Shown here piece after piece: positions 1 through 7,975 of a DNA stretch of 64,000 bases. Origin of the DNA: Sulfurospirillum diekertiae (GTDB lineage: Bacteria; Campylobacterota; Campylobacteria; Campylobacterales; Sulfurospirillaceae). Each line of letters starts with the position of its first letter. Within the stretch, counting starts at the first letter, position 1. The notes under the pieces are model-generated. The model had not been told where the DNA came from. It ran no database searches and saw only the letters and a list, made by a program, of their open reading frames with translations. The stretch lies in assembly GCF_002309535.1 (NCBI RefSeq), contig NZ_CP023275.1:2480001-2544000 (forward strand), in the 5' to 3' direction. Position numbers and translations under genes: made by a program.

Positions 1-866
1 CACATCGGAAGTAAAACGCGGTTATCGGCACCGACTAAAAAACGTGCAATATGCGGAATGATGAGCCCTACCCAACCAATCATACCCGCAACGACTACCG
101 TGAGCGTACTCAAAAGAGTTGCCAATAAAATCGCACTGTTACGCACCCATGCCACCCGTATACCCAGCGCTTTAGCGTCATCGTCGCCAAGGCTTAAAAC
201 GTTAAGGTATTTACCCATTAATGAAAGTACAATCGTGCTCAGAATCAGAGGCATTGCAACACTCGAGAGTGTTTTCATATCGACCGCACTGAAAGAACCC
301 ATCAGCCAATAAACAATAGTCGGAAGTTTATTGTAAGGATCGGCAACATATTTCACTGTAGAAAGTAGTGCAGAAAAAAGAGAGCTAGAAATAACACCGC
401 CTAAGACTAATAGAATCGTCTGTGAGCCACTCCTACCGTAAATCTTTGCCACGCCAAGCGCCACTAAAACCGCTACAAAACCAAAGGTAAACGAGAAGAG
501 TTGTACCCCAAGCCAGCTATTGGAAATCATAATGCCAAGAGCGGCACCAAACGAAGCACCCGCTAACACGCCCAAAATTCCAGGTGAAACCAGAGGATTC
601 ACAAACATCGCTTGAAATGCTCCACCTGAAACCGAGAGGGCTGCTCCCACAAGAACAACGGCTAAAATACGTGGTAAACGTATGTCAAAAACGATATTTG
701 AAAGGAGTGCTACTTCATGGGGTGCTGTTCCAATGGTAAAAAATTTCCATAAAAGAAGTTGTCCTAATGTCCTAAGGTCAATCTCATAACGTCCCAAAGC
801 CAAAGAGATAAGCAAACTTGCACCTAGCGCCACAATTATCATGCTAAAAAGAAGCGAGTTTTTCAT
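1..866 (-). CDS. FecCD-type ABC transporter permease (partial, C-terminus off the left edge)
   Basis: Inner-membrane permease of the iron-complex/cobalamin/haem/molybdate importer class. The reading frame begins with ATG at 866 and is open to the window edge, so the last part is missing. The N-terminus is a hydrophobic helix, followed by the family-typical segment IRLPRILAVVLVGAALSVSG and a glycine-rich membrane stretch. Its ATG overlaps the stop of the upstream binding-protein gene by 4 bases (ATGA), so the two are translationally coupled and form one importer; the ATPase is expected just beyond the edge. The substrate cannot be read from the permease: the FecCD family also includes the MolB molybdate permeases, which matters because the locus is flanked by ModE and ModE boxes. 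Confidence 0.9.
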   Translation of the reverse strand, partial: MKNSLLFSMIIVALGASLLISLALGRYEIDLRTLGQLLLWKFFTIGTAPHEVALLSNIVFDIRLPRILAVVLVGAALSVSGGAFQAMFVNPLVSPGILGVLAGASFGAALGIMISNSWLGVQLFSFTFGFVAVLVALGVAKIYGRSGSQTILLVLGGVISSSLFSALLSTVKYVADPYNKLPTIVYWLMGSFSAVDMKTLSSVAMPLILSTIVLSLMGKYLNVLSLGDDDAKALGIRVAWVRNSAILLATLLSTLTVVVAGMIGWVGLIIPHIARFLVGADNRVLLPM

Positions 867-1879
867 ACACGCCCCAAAATGTGATGAAGCTGCGTGTCGT
901 TTAGATCAATGTTTAAAAAGAGTTTGTAAAATTCACGCATCTCTTGCGTAAATTGCTCTGAATTTGGCGTAGTATAAAGGATATGTGTCAACCATTTGAC
1001 TCCTAAAAGACGCATAAATGATGGTGGTCGGTCGATCCAGTTAAACGGCACTTTGGGCACTAAATAAACCCTACCCTCACGAACCGCTTTGATAGAATTC
1101 CACCTCGCATCGCTTTTAACTTTTTCCACAAATTCTCGCTCTTGCGCCACAATGACATCAGGGTTATACAAAATCACCTGTTCTAAAGAGACTTTTTCAA
1201 GCCCCATACCACTTTTAGTAGTGCATAAATGAGGGTTGATACCCCCTGCAAATTTGATCGCTTCATAATGAAATGACTGGTCACACTCCGTAGAAAGTCC
1301 ATCCGCACCCTCAGCATAGTAAACAACAGGGCGTTTAGATGCATTGGCTTTCACGATTTCTTTGGTATGTTCAAGTGCTTTCGTTGCATAGTCTGAGAGA
1401 ATCTTTGCTCGTTGCTCTCTGCCTAAAACCTCACCAAAAAAGAGATAGGCTTTCGGTAAACTCTCAACACTTTCAAGATCAACATCAATGCTTGGAATTT
1501 TGCTACTCTCAAAGAGATACTGTGCTAGTTGACTGGAAGCATCGTTATTCCATAAAAAGACAACATCGGGATGCAAGGAGAGCAAGGTTTCACGGTTCAT
1601 GCTGTTCCCTCCCCCTTGAAGACCTCCTACAACGGGAAGCGCCATGAAGCGAGGATCGAGCATGTTGGAAGACTCATTATTGCCCCGTGCATGGTTAAAG
1701 TTAAGCCCAACAATCAGTGAAGCATCAATCGTATAGATCATGTAAGTTGATGGCGGTGATGTACCAAATACCTTGGTAATAACATCAGGAATTTCAACTT
1801 TCTTACCACCCATATCAACTATTTCACGCGCACTAAGGCTTAAGAGTAAACACAAAAGGACGCAGACTATTTTTTTCAT
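863..1879 (-). CDS. Periplasmic substrate-binding protein, FepB/BtuF class (TroA-like fold)
   Basis: Secreted ligand-binding protein of a FecCD-type importer, 338 aa, with a Sec signal peptide of about 17 residues. Typical landmarks are the start of the mature domain (DMGGKKVEIPD), an NPDVIVA-type strand and a C-terminal block NWIDRPPSFMR (residues about 280-290). A segment at 186-219 carries VYYAEG, then TECDQSFH and a cysteine (C199, H204, C219) that is shared with the second binding protein at 6875-7897, so these residues may form the ligand or disulfide site. It overlaps the permease gene downstream and the monooxygenase gene upstream by 4 bases each. Annotation pipelines would call it an iron-complex binding protein; molybdate, tungstate or a metal chelate is equally possible from context. 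Confidence 0.88.
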   Translation of the reverse strand: MKKIVCVLLCLLLSLSAREIVDMGGKKVEIPDVITKVFGTSPPSTYMIYTIDASLIVGLNFNHARGNNESSNMLDPRFMALPVVGGLQGGGNSMNRETLLSLHPDVVFLWNNDASSQLAQYLFESSKIPSIDVDLESVESLPKAYLFFGEVLGREQRAKILSDYATKALEHTKEIVKANASKRPVVYYAEGADGLSTECDQSFHYEAIKFAGGINPHLCTTKSGMGLEKVSLEQVILYNPDVIVAQEREFVEKVKSDARWNSIKAVREGRVYLVPKVPFNWIDRPPSFMRLLGVKWLTHILYTTPNSEQFTQEMREFYKLFLNIDLNDTQLHHILGRV

Positions 1880-2910
1880 ACCAATTCCTTTTTTTCATCG
1901 CAATAAGGACGTACGACTTCATTGAATGTTCGTAAAAGCGTTATATTTTCAAAAAGATCAACACCGAGTGGTTTCAATGTTATCGTGACATGATCTAAAC
2001 ATGCTTGAATGGCTTTGATTTTAGCAATACATGTTTTTGCATCGCCGATAATGCCACAATCAAAAAATTTCTGCCCATCAAAAAAAGTGCTCCGTTCAGC
2101 GATGAGCTGTTTGTATCTATTTTGATCAAAATGGGGTGATTTATGAAATGAAGATGCCGCACGCATGGACTTCGCAAAATGGTCAATCGTAGGACGTGCT
2201 TTATAAGCGGCTTCTTCATCACTTTTAGCAACATAAAATGTCCGCAAAAGTACGATCTGCGGTTTAAAACCAGCAATAGCTTCATATGCTTGGCTTACAC
2301 GTGCACATTCGTCTAAATCAACCCCTTGCGAAAGCATCAGCCCAAAACCTTTTTTGGCAGCAAAGGCGATGGTTTCATCTGAGGCAAACGTTGCAATGTA
2401 CGTGGGAATCTTCGCTTGAAACGGTTTTGGCTCGATATCAACTTCTGAAAAATGAATAAATTTACCCTCAAAACCAACGGGTTGATCCTTTACATGTAAA
2501 AGCTGTGTAACAGCATCCACACACTCAAACATCATCGGGCGCAGGTTTTCTACTGTGACATTAAAATGCTTTGAATCGGGTGCAAAAGCGCCTTTGGCAA
2601 AGCCTAGGTTGATTCTACCTTGACTTAAGTGATCTAGCGTTGCAACCTCTTCCGCTAAGCGAATAGCATCATAAAAGGGGGCTAAAAAACCAGCACATCC
2701 CAGCCTCACATACTTCGTTCGTGCCGTAGTGTACACTAAAAGAAGTGACGGAGAAGGACAAATACTAAAATCATTAAAGTGGTGTTCCCCCAGCCAAACT
2801 TCATCAAATCGCATCGCATCGACCAGTTCAATCAGTTTGAGCTGATTTTCAATCGCTTGGTTGGCATTCACATTAAAGCGCTCAAAGAGGCAAAAAATTC
2901 CCCATTTCAT
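1876..2910 (-). CDS. LLM-class flavin-dependent monooxygenase (bacterial luciferase-like)
   Basis: Cytoplasmic TIM-barrel oxidoreductase of 344 aa that would use reduced FMN and O2. It shows the luciferase-family beginning MKWGIFCLFERF, the conserved EVWLGEHHF strand-loop near residues 38-46, the TARTKYVRLG and EEVATLDHLSQGRINLG blocks, all typical of the LLM superfamily. The family includes chelate-cleaving enzymes (EDTA and nitrilotriacetate monooxygenases) as well as luciferases and alkane sulfonatases, so the reaction here is not fixed. It sits between a truncated globin and a metal-type binding protein with 4-base overlaps on both sides, which argues for action on the imported ligand; that is an inference. 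Confidence 0.85.
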   Translation of the reverse strand: MKWGIFCLFERFNVNANQAIENQLKLIELVDAMRFDEVWLGEHHFNDFSICPSPSLLLVYTTARTKYVRLGCAGFLAPFYDAIRLAEEVATLDHLSQGRINLGFAKGAFAPDSKHFNVTVENLRPMMFECVDAVTQLLHVKDQPVGFEGKFIHFSEVDIEPKPFQAKIPTYIATFASDETIAFAAKKGFGLMLSQGVDLDECARVSQAYEAIAGFKPQIVLLRTFYVAKSDEEAAYKARPTIDHFAKSMRAASSFHKSPHFDQNRYKQLIAERSTFFDGQKFFDCGIIGDAKTCIAKIKAIQACLDHVTITLKPLGVDLFENITLLRTFNEVVRPYCDEKKELV

Positions 2911-3452
2911 ACGATTCCAAACTCCTCTTTCATATCTTTATATAAAAAACGCTTCATGGGCGTTGTCAAACTTCGACGGTTCACCATGCGCATCGAAAAA
3001 GGCTCAATCCAGTTCCAAAACTCTTCGATCAACTCTTTAGGAAAATTAAGATCATGGAGGGTTTGCTTGTACATCATAAGCCATACTTCCCTACTCTCAT
3101 CGTCAATGGCAAAGGGAGCATGAGTACGGCACAAAGAGGGTGGACCGTAACTAAAGGTATAGGTTTTCTCGCCCCCTAAGGCCTGAATAAGAAAATGACT
3201 TGCTTTGGCAACCCCTTCCAAAAAATGAGCATCATCCGTTGGATACATCTGCGCAATAGCACTTTTTTGCAGTAAACGATGATGATGTAGCACAATTTTG
3301 GGAATGGTTTCAGCGCCTACTTTTCCTAAAAAACTGGGCGTTGGGAAAATGATCGGAGGCAATGAAGCTTTGAGATCAAAGCTACTCCATTTAAGAGGTT
3401 CACTCTTTTTAGGAGTCGTTAGTTTATGAAGAAAATGATGACCATTACACAT
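2907..3452 (-). CDS. Truncated-haemoglobin-like protein (first of two)
   Basis: Globin-like protein of 181 aa, longer than a minimal 2-on-2 globin because of about 45 extra N-terminal residues. The helical core has LHHHRLLQKSAIAQMYP, then a probable proximal histidine in LCRTHAPFAID (H111), the following EVWLMMY with W124 and the terminal EFWNWIEPFSMRMVNRR. These elements match group II/III truncated haemoglobins and are repeated in the paralogue at 6267-6836. Such globins bind O2 or NO; here it may supply or scavenge O2 for the overlapping LLM monooxygenase. It starts 9 bases after tonB, as part of the exbB-exbD-tonB operon. Confidence 0.75.
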   Translation of the reverse strand: MCNGHHFLHKLTTPKKSEPLKWSSFDLKASLPPIIFPTPSFLGKVGAETIPKIVLHHHRLLQKSAIAQMYPTDDAHFLEGVAKASHFLIQALGGEKTYTFSYGPPSLCRTHAPFAIDDESREVWLMMYKQTLHDLNFPKELIEEFWNWIEPFSMRMVNRRSLTTPMKRFLYKDMKEEFGIV

Positions 3453-3461
3453 AAAATCTCC

Positions 3462-4157
3462 TTAGGATTTAAGCTTGAACACAACGGGTATTGCAATTTC
3501 CAACTCCTCTTTGGGTGGAAGCTCAAAAGGGATGGCATCTAAGACAGCATCGATAGCATTGCGATCTAAAATCGCTTTGCCACTGGACTTTGCAATCTTA
3601 ATGGACGATGCATCTACCATGCCATTGGAATGAATTAAAAACTGCACCACCGCCTCACCTTCCAATCCCATTTTTTTTGCCATAGAGGGATAACGAAGGC
3701 TCTCTTGAATCTTATGCCTTACTTTGGCAAGGTAAATGGAGAGCAAATCATCGCTTTGGTGCGAAGATGATACGGAAGCTTTTTCTTGTGTTTTAGCACT
3801 GGCGGGCGCTTCCGCCGTTTGTTCGACAAAAGAGTCACTTGAAGGAGCTGATGACACAATAGGCTCTTGAATGTGTTTTTGAATAGGGACTGTTTTAACA
3901 GGCTCTTTTTGAACTTTTTTTTCAGGTTTTTTTTCTACTATCGGCTCAGGTTTAACAGGTTCTAATGGAACTTCATGTTTGATTTCTTCAGCGGCTGGTG
4001 TGGGTTTTGGCTCGTCTAAAAAACTCACCTGTGTCACCACAAACTCGCGAATAACAGGCTTTGGAATCATCATACTCCCCATAAAAAGAGCATACGCAAT
4101 CATTACATGTAAAAACAGCGTACCCAAAGAGGCGGCAAAAAAATGCGATGCTTTCAC
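3462..4157 (-). CDS. tonB: TonB energy-transducing protein
   Basis: Inner-membrane protein that spans the periplasm and energises outer-membrane TonB-dependent receptors. It has one N-terminal membrane helix (about residues 10-32), a long Pro/Lys/Glu-rich stretch (about 50-110) and the C-terminal TonB domain with SLRYPSMAKKMGLEGEAVVQF, the usual YP motif. Length 231 aa is normal. Its ATG overlaps the exbD stop by 4 bases. No TonB-dependent receptor gene is seen in the window, so the receptor lies beyond the left edge or elsewhere. Confidence 0.93.
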   Translation of the reverse strand: MKASHFFAASLGTLFLHVMIAYALFMGSMMIPKPVIREFVVTQVSFLDEPKPTPAAEEIKHEVPLEPVKPEPIVEKKPEKKVQKEPVKTVPIQKHIQEPIVSSAPSSDSFVEQTAEAPASAKTQEKASVSSSHQSDDLLSIYLAKVRHKIQESLRYPSMAKKMGLEGEAVVQFLIHSNGMVDASSIKIAKSSGKAILDRNAIDAVLDAIPFELPPKEELEIAIPVVFKLKS

Positions 4158-4561
4158 GTACCTGCCTTGGTCGTTTGAATTGCAAATGTACTAATGCGAT
4201 GTTTTTTGCAAATGTCAATCACTTTGACAACATATTCAAACGGTGTTTTAGCGTCGCTGCGAAGCACAATATGAGGATCTTTTTCGCCTATCTGTGCCAT
4301 TTTTGTATCTAAATCGTCTATAGAGAGTGCCACATCATCGTAATACAGTTCTCCCGTTTCACTCAAAGAGAGCGTAATGGGCTTTTGATCCTCTTTATGA
4401 TTTTCAGCGTTCGTGGCCTGTGGTAAATTCAGAGGAATCTTACCTTGTGTTACAAAGGTAGCTGTCACCATAAAAATGACCAAGATAACCAGCACAATAT
4501 CAACAAAAGGCGTCATATTAATCTCGGCAATATCACTCTCGTAGACAGGTTCACGCCTCAT
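4154..4561 (-). CDS. exbD: ExbD/TolR family biopolymer transporter
   Basis: Component of the proton-driven ExbB-ExbD motor that powers TonB. The 135-aa protein has the standard cytoplasmic start EINMTPFVDIVLVILVIFMV, where the Asp in the single membrane helix is the conserved proton-path residue, followed by a small periplasmic domain. It overlaps exbB by 11 bases and tonB by 4, so the three genes are one translational unit. Confidence 0.93.
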   Translation of the reverse strand: MRREPVYESDIAEINMTPFVDIVLVILVIFMVTATFVTQGKIPLNLPQATNAENHKEDQKPITLSLSETGELYYDDVALSIDDLDTKMAQIGEKDPHIVLRSDAKTPFEYVVKVIDICKKHRISTFAIQTTKAGT

Positions 4562-4997
4562 TGAGTTGTGCTTCCTTCTGTGTTAAAACCACTTTGACGC
4601 GTCTTGTGAAATAGTTATAGGCGATAACACATGGAATCGCAACAAAAAGACCCGTAGCAGTTGCAATCAAGGCTTCAGAGATGCCTTGCATAATGGGCTG
4701 TACATCAAAAGCATTGGAAGATCCTATCATATGAAATGCTTGAATAATTCCTAAAACAGTTCCAAAGAGTCCTATAAAGGGGGCGTTATTGCCAAATGTG
4801 GCTAAAATACCTAAACGCGCTTCAAGACTCAGACGTAATGTATAATAATCAATACTTTGATAGTTTTTTTGAATGGCTCCAAACGCCAAAAAACGCTCGA
4901 TCATCACGCCAACGGCGATGACACTCATAGAAACCAACACCCAAAGTACAGGGTCAATTCCCACAAGAGCGAATGATAATAATTTTTCACTGAGCAT
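4551..4997 (-). CDS. exbB: ExbB/TolQ/MotA family proton channel
   Basis: Inner-membrane motor subunit partnering ExbD and TonB, 148 aa. Three membrane segments are visible (about 14-34, 66-90 and 105-130), with the family block RLGILATFGNNAPFIGLFGTVLGII and ISEALIATATGLFVAIPCVIAYN. A good ribosome-binding site (AAGGAG) precedes the ATG. This is the first gene of the leftward operon; a ModE-like box lies 45-68 bases upstream of the start, so the whole operon is probably under ModE control. Confidence 0.92.
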   Translation of the reverse strand: MLSEKLLSFALVGIDPVLWVLVSMSVIAVGVMIERFLAFGAIQKNYQSIDYYTLRLSLEARLGILATFGNNAPFIGLFGTVLGIIQAFHMIGSSNAFDVQPIMQGISEALIATATGLFVAIPCVIAYNYFTRRVKVVLTQKEAQLNEA

Positions 4998-5041
4998 TTT
5001 TTCTCCTTACATCAACGAATGCAAAACCCTTTTCGCTCAAT

Positions 5042-5065
5042 CGCTATATACTATACATAATAACG
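5042..5065. promoter_or_regulatory. ModE-like operator upstream of exbB
   Basis: A 24-bp inverted repeat of the form CGCTATAT-N8-AATAACG(-like). The Escherichia coli modA operator is, from memory, CGTTATAT-N8-ACATAACG with the same 24-bp spacing. It stands between exbB and modE and could act on both. Confidence 0.65.
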
Positions 5066-5271
5066 GTTGAGCGAAAAAAAGCAGACAACAAGAAACGAGA
5101 ACATTATATCGCAATATATTTGCAAATACAACGTAAAATATACACTTTACTGCGTTCATTCTGTTTAAAAAATAGGCATCCTATAATGAAAAGAATGCAC
5201 GAAGAGCGCTTCATTCGACTTTTGTGCTATACTTATTCCACAATTACACCTCTAAAATAGATAGGAATACC

Positions 5272-6045
5272 ATGTTAGAAGCACGACTTTGGATGAAAAA
5301 AAGCGATAAAAATTATCTCGGTAAAGGGCGTATAGAGCTTTTAGAACACATTCGAGAACATGGATCTATTCATGCAGCAGCTAAAGCGATGAAAATGAGT
5401 TACAAAGCTGCTTGGGATTCAGTGGATGCGATGAACAACCTTTCTGAAATTCCACTGGTGCAAAAAACAAGCGGTGGTAAAGGCGGCGGAGGAACACTTC
5501 TGACACCTAAAGGCGAAGAGGTCATCGCAGCATTTCACAACTTACAAGAAAAACATCAACAATTTTTAGATCTTTTTGCGAACAGCGAAGATCTACTCAC
5601 GATCGTTCAAACACTTAGCCGCCTCTCTTTGAAACTCAGCGCGCGTAACCAACTGATAGGCACTATTAGTGCTATTAATGAAGATACGGTGAATGTTGCC
5701 GTTGAGCTTACGATCAAAGCTGCTGATAAAATTTACGCAAGCATCACCAAAAACAGTTATCAAGAACTCGGTCTGCATCTAGGGGAGAATGCTATTGCTA
5801 TCATTAAAGCAAGTTCGGTGTTGCTTTCCAAGAGTAAACCCGCTATTGCCTGCGAAAATTTACTCAAAGGGACTATTATTCAAATTCTTAGTGATACCTC
5901 CAATACAGAAGTCACATTGGAGCTTGAAAGTAAAAGTACCATCACTGCCACCATTGCCAATGATGCATTTGAGCCACTAAACCTCAAAGTCAATGCGGAG
6001 GCCTATGCATTTTTCAAAGCATCTAATGTTATCTTAGGCGTTTAA
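5272..6045 (+). CDS. modE: ModE family molybdate-responsive transcriptional regulator
   Basis: DNA-binding regulator that senses molybdate or tungstate, 257 aa. The N-terminal winged helix reads GRIELLEHIREHGSIHAAAKAMKMSYKAAWDSVDAMNN, the LysR-like fold characteristic of ModE, followed by the KTSGGKGGGGTLLTPKG wing. The C-terminal half holds two Mop/TOBE domains (about 120-187 and 195-257) that bind the oxyanion. I chose the ATG at 5272, preceded by AGGA at a good distance, over an open extension starting near 5224. It diverges from exbB with about 270 bases between, and ModE-like boxes occur at four places in the window. Confidence 0.92.
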   Translation: MLEARLWMKKSDKNYLGKGRIELLEHIREHGSIHAAAKAMKMSYKAAWDSVDAMNNLSEIPLVQKTSGGKGGGGTLLTPKGEEVIAAFHNLQEKHQQFLDLFANSEDLLTIVQTLSRLSLKLSARNQLIGTISAINEDTVNVAVELTIKAADKIYASITKNSYQELGLHLGENAIAIIKASSVLLSKSKPAIACENLLKGTIIQILSDTSNTEVTLELESKSTITATIANDAFEPLNLKVNAEAYAFFKASNVILGV

Positions 6046-6195
6046 AGACTATCTTAACGCCTCTTTTGGGCTCTTGGTAACACCACCACATTTTCTTTTA
6101 AAATGCTTAAATAGTAACCATTTTATTGCACATAAAATAACTCCTATCTCCTTTTCTCTCTTTAAACTCTTGCCATATAGATTTTTTCGTGCTAC

Positions 6196-6219
6196 CATTA
6201 TGTTTTAATTTATATAACG
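6196..6219. promoter_or_regulatory. ModE-like operator upstream of the second globin operon
   Basis: 24-bp element CATTATGT-N8-ATATAACG. The right half is a perfect match to the ModE half-site and the left half has two mismatches. It lies 48-71 bases before the ATG at 6267, in the 220-base gap after modE. Confidence 0.55.
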
Positions 6220-6266
6220 AATGCGAGTAAAAATTATCATCTATTTTAATAGTTCAAGGAGACTCT

Positions 6267-6836
6267 ATGCCAGTTATGGTTGATGGTGTTAAAGTACAAC
6301 TCTTTAGTGAATGTGACCCCAACGCCCCTTTCCCACAAACGGATGAAAATCTAAGACGTGCCCACCCGAAGATTGATGTGATCTTTCCCGAAGTCTTCTT
6401 CCCTTCCAACAAAACCTATCTAGCGATTGGAGAAGCCAAAATTCGTGAAGTGGTTAAGTTGCACCATGATCTCGTGCGTAAAAGTAAAATCGGTCATCTT
6501 TATCCTCAAGAGGAAGCTGCTTTTATTGCAGCCACAACAAAAATTGAAGATTTTTTTGTACAAATGTTAGGTGGTGCTGATCTGTACACCTCCAAACAAG
6601 GTCATCCAAAGCTCAGAGAACGTCATTTTCCCTTTGAAGTCACTGAAACAGGGCGTGACATCTGGCTGATGTGTTTTAAAAAAGCACTCAAACAAGCGCA
6701 TGTTCCTAAAGAGTTTTTACCCGAAATTTGGAATTGGGTTGAATCCATCTCAATGCGTATGATCAATAGACGTACCAGTATGGAAATGCTCAAACGTTAC
6801 CCTTATGAGAGTATTCAATCTTATTTTGACGCTTAA
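6267..6836 (+). CDS. Truncated-haemoglobin-like protein (second of two)
   Basis: Paralogue of the globin at 2907-3452, 189 aa. The core shows KLHHDLVRKSKIGHLYP (distal region), the probable proximal histidine H120 in RERHFPFEVT, then GRDIWLMCF with W133 and EIWNWVESISMRMINRR. A roughly 45-residue N-terminal extension of unknown role is present in both paralogues. The start has an AAGGAG ribosome-binding site. It is followed after 38 bases by a binding-protein gene, repeating the globin-plus-binding-protein pairing of the leftward operon. Confidence 0.78.
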   Translation: MPVMVDGVKVQLFSECDPNAPFPQTDENLRRAHPKIDVIFPEVFFPSNKTYLAIGEAKIREVVKLHHDLVRKSKIGHLYPQEEAAFIAATTKIEDFFVQMLGGADLYTSKQGHPKLRERHFPFEVTETGRDIWLMCFKKALKQAHVPKEFLPEIWNWVESISMRMINRRTSMEMLKRYPYESIQSYFDA

Positions 6837-6874
6837 CGCTCTTTACATGTAAAAACAATCCCAAAGGATTTTTG

Positions 6875-7897
6875 ATGCGCTATTTACTTCTCTTTTTACT
6901 TTTTTTTAGTTCACTTTTTGCCAATACAACACGCACATTTACTGATATTTCAGGAAAAAACATCAGCTTACCTGAACATGTCACACGTATTTATGGCTCA
7001 GCTCCTCCTATTACTTTTATGCTTTATGTCATCGATGATGCTCCACTCATTGGTGTGAATTTTCCACAGACAAATAAAGACAATAGTGATGGTGAGAAAT
7101 TTTTAAGCAAACACTTTATGAGCCTTCCTGTATTGGGTGGTTGGCATGGAAACAACACCCCTAACTTAGAGGCGATTATCGCAGTAAAACCCGATGTCAT
7201 TGTGACATGGGATACGCCACTTCTCAATGAAAAAACGGCCAAAGATTTAGCACGCATCAATATTCCAGCTCTCAAAGTGAATATTGATGATTCACGTCAT
7301 TATCCTGAAGTCTTTCGCTATCTTGGAAAAGTGATGCACAAGGAAGATCGTGCTAATCAGCTTGCAAATATGGCACAAAATTATTTGGATGAGCTTAAAA
7401 ATTTTGTAGCGACTGTTCCTGAGCAAGAGCGTACCAAAGTGTATTACGCAGAAGGTGATTTCGGACTTCAAACAGAGTGTGACGTCTCATTTCACTCTGA
7501 ACCTTTAACGCTTGCGGGAGGAAATTTAGTCCATAAATGTGTTCAAAATAGTGTTATCGGACTGCAAGAAGTCAGTTTTGAGCAGGTTCTCATCTATGCT
7601 CCCGATGTCATTATTGTGCAAAACCCCGCTTTTTATAAAACAATTTTTACCGATAAAAAATGGGCTATGCTTAAAGCGGTTCAAACAAAAAGAGTGTACT
7701 TAGTACCAAAATCTCCTTTTAACTGGACCGATCGTCCACCTTCCTTTATGCGTATTATTGGGGCACATTGGATTGCCAGTAAACTCTATCCAACACGTTA
7801 CCCTTTTAAGATTCAAGAAAAAGTGAGAGCGTTTTATCAACTCTTCTTTGGTGTCGCACTGAGTGACGAAGATCTCAAAACTTATTTTGATCTTTAA
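6875..7897 (+). CDS. Periplasmic substrate-binding protein, FepB/BtuF class (second copy)
   Basis: Secreted binding protein of 340 aa with a Sec signal peptide (LLLFLLFFSSLFA). It is a clear paralogue of the protein at 863-1879: it shares the mature start TFTDISGKNISLPEHV, the VYYAEG block with TECDVSFHSE and a following cysteine, and the C-terminal NWTDRPPSFMR. The ATG at 6875 has AAAGGA six bases upstream; a TTG directly before it is an alternative. No second permease or ATPase gene accompanies it, so it may deliver to the same FecCD transporter or act as a periplasmic carrier. Confidence 0.87.
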   Translation: MRYLLLFLLFFSSLFANTTRTFTDISGKNISLPEHVTRIYGSAPPITFMLYVIDDAPLIGVNFPQTNKDNSDGEKFLSKHFMSLPVLGGWHGNNTPNLEAIIAVKPDVIVTWDTPLLNEKTAKDLARINIPALKVNIDDSRHYPEVFRYLGKVMHKEDRANQLANMAQNYLDELKNFVATVPEQERTKVYYAEGDFGLQTECDVSFHSEPLTLAGGNLVHKCVQNSVIGLQEVSFEQVLIYAPDVIIVQNPAFYKTIFTDKKWAMLKAVQTKRVYLVPKSPFNWTDRPPSFMRIIGAHWIASKLYPTRYPFKIQEKVRAFYQLFFGVALSDEDLKTYFDL

Positions 7898-7903
7898 ATA
7901 CTA

Positions 7904-7933
7904 AGACTCTCTCATCAACCTTTTAGAGAGTCT
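7904..7933 (+). terminator. Stem-loop between the binding protein and the radical SAM gene
   Basis: AGACTCTCT and AGAGAGTCT form a 9-bp perfect stem with a 12-base loop. There is no strong T-run, so it may be a weak terminator or an mRNA processing or stabilising structure that separates expression of the two genes. Confidence 0.5.
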
Positions 7934-7975
7934 CTGGTTTGCAATGAAACCTACTTTTGATTAAAGGAATACCCT

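Noticed and set aside
2779-3123. Plus-strand open frames opposite the globin and LLM genes
   Set aside because: They are antisense shadows without ribosome-binding sites or recognisable domains; the same holds for similar frames elsewhere.
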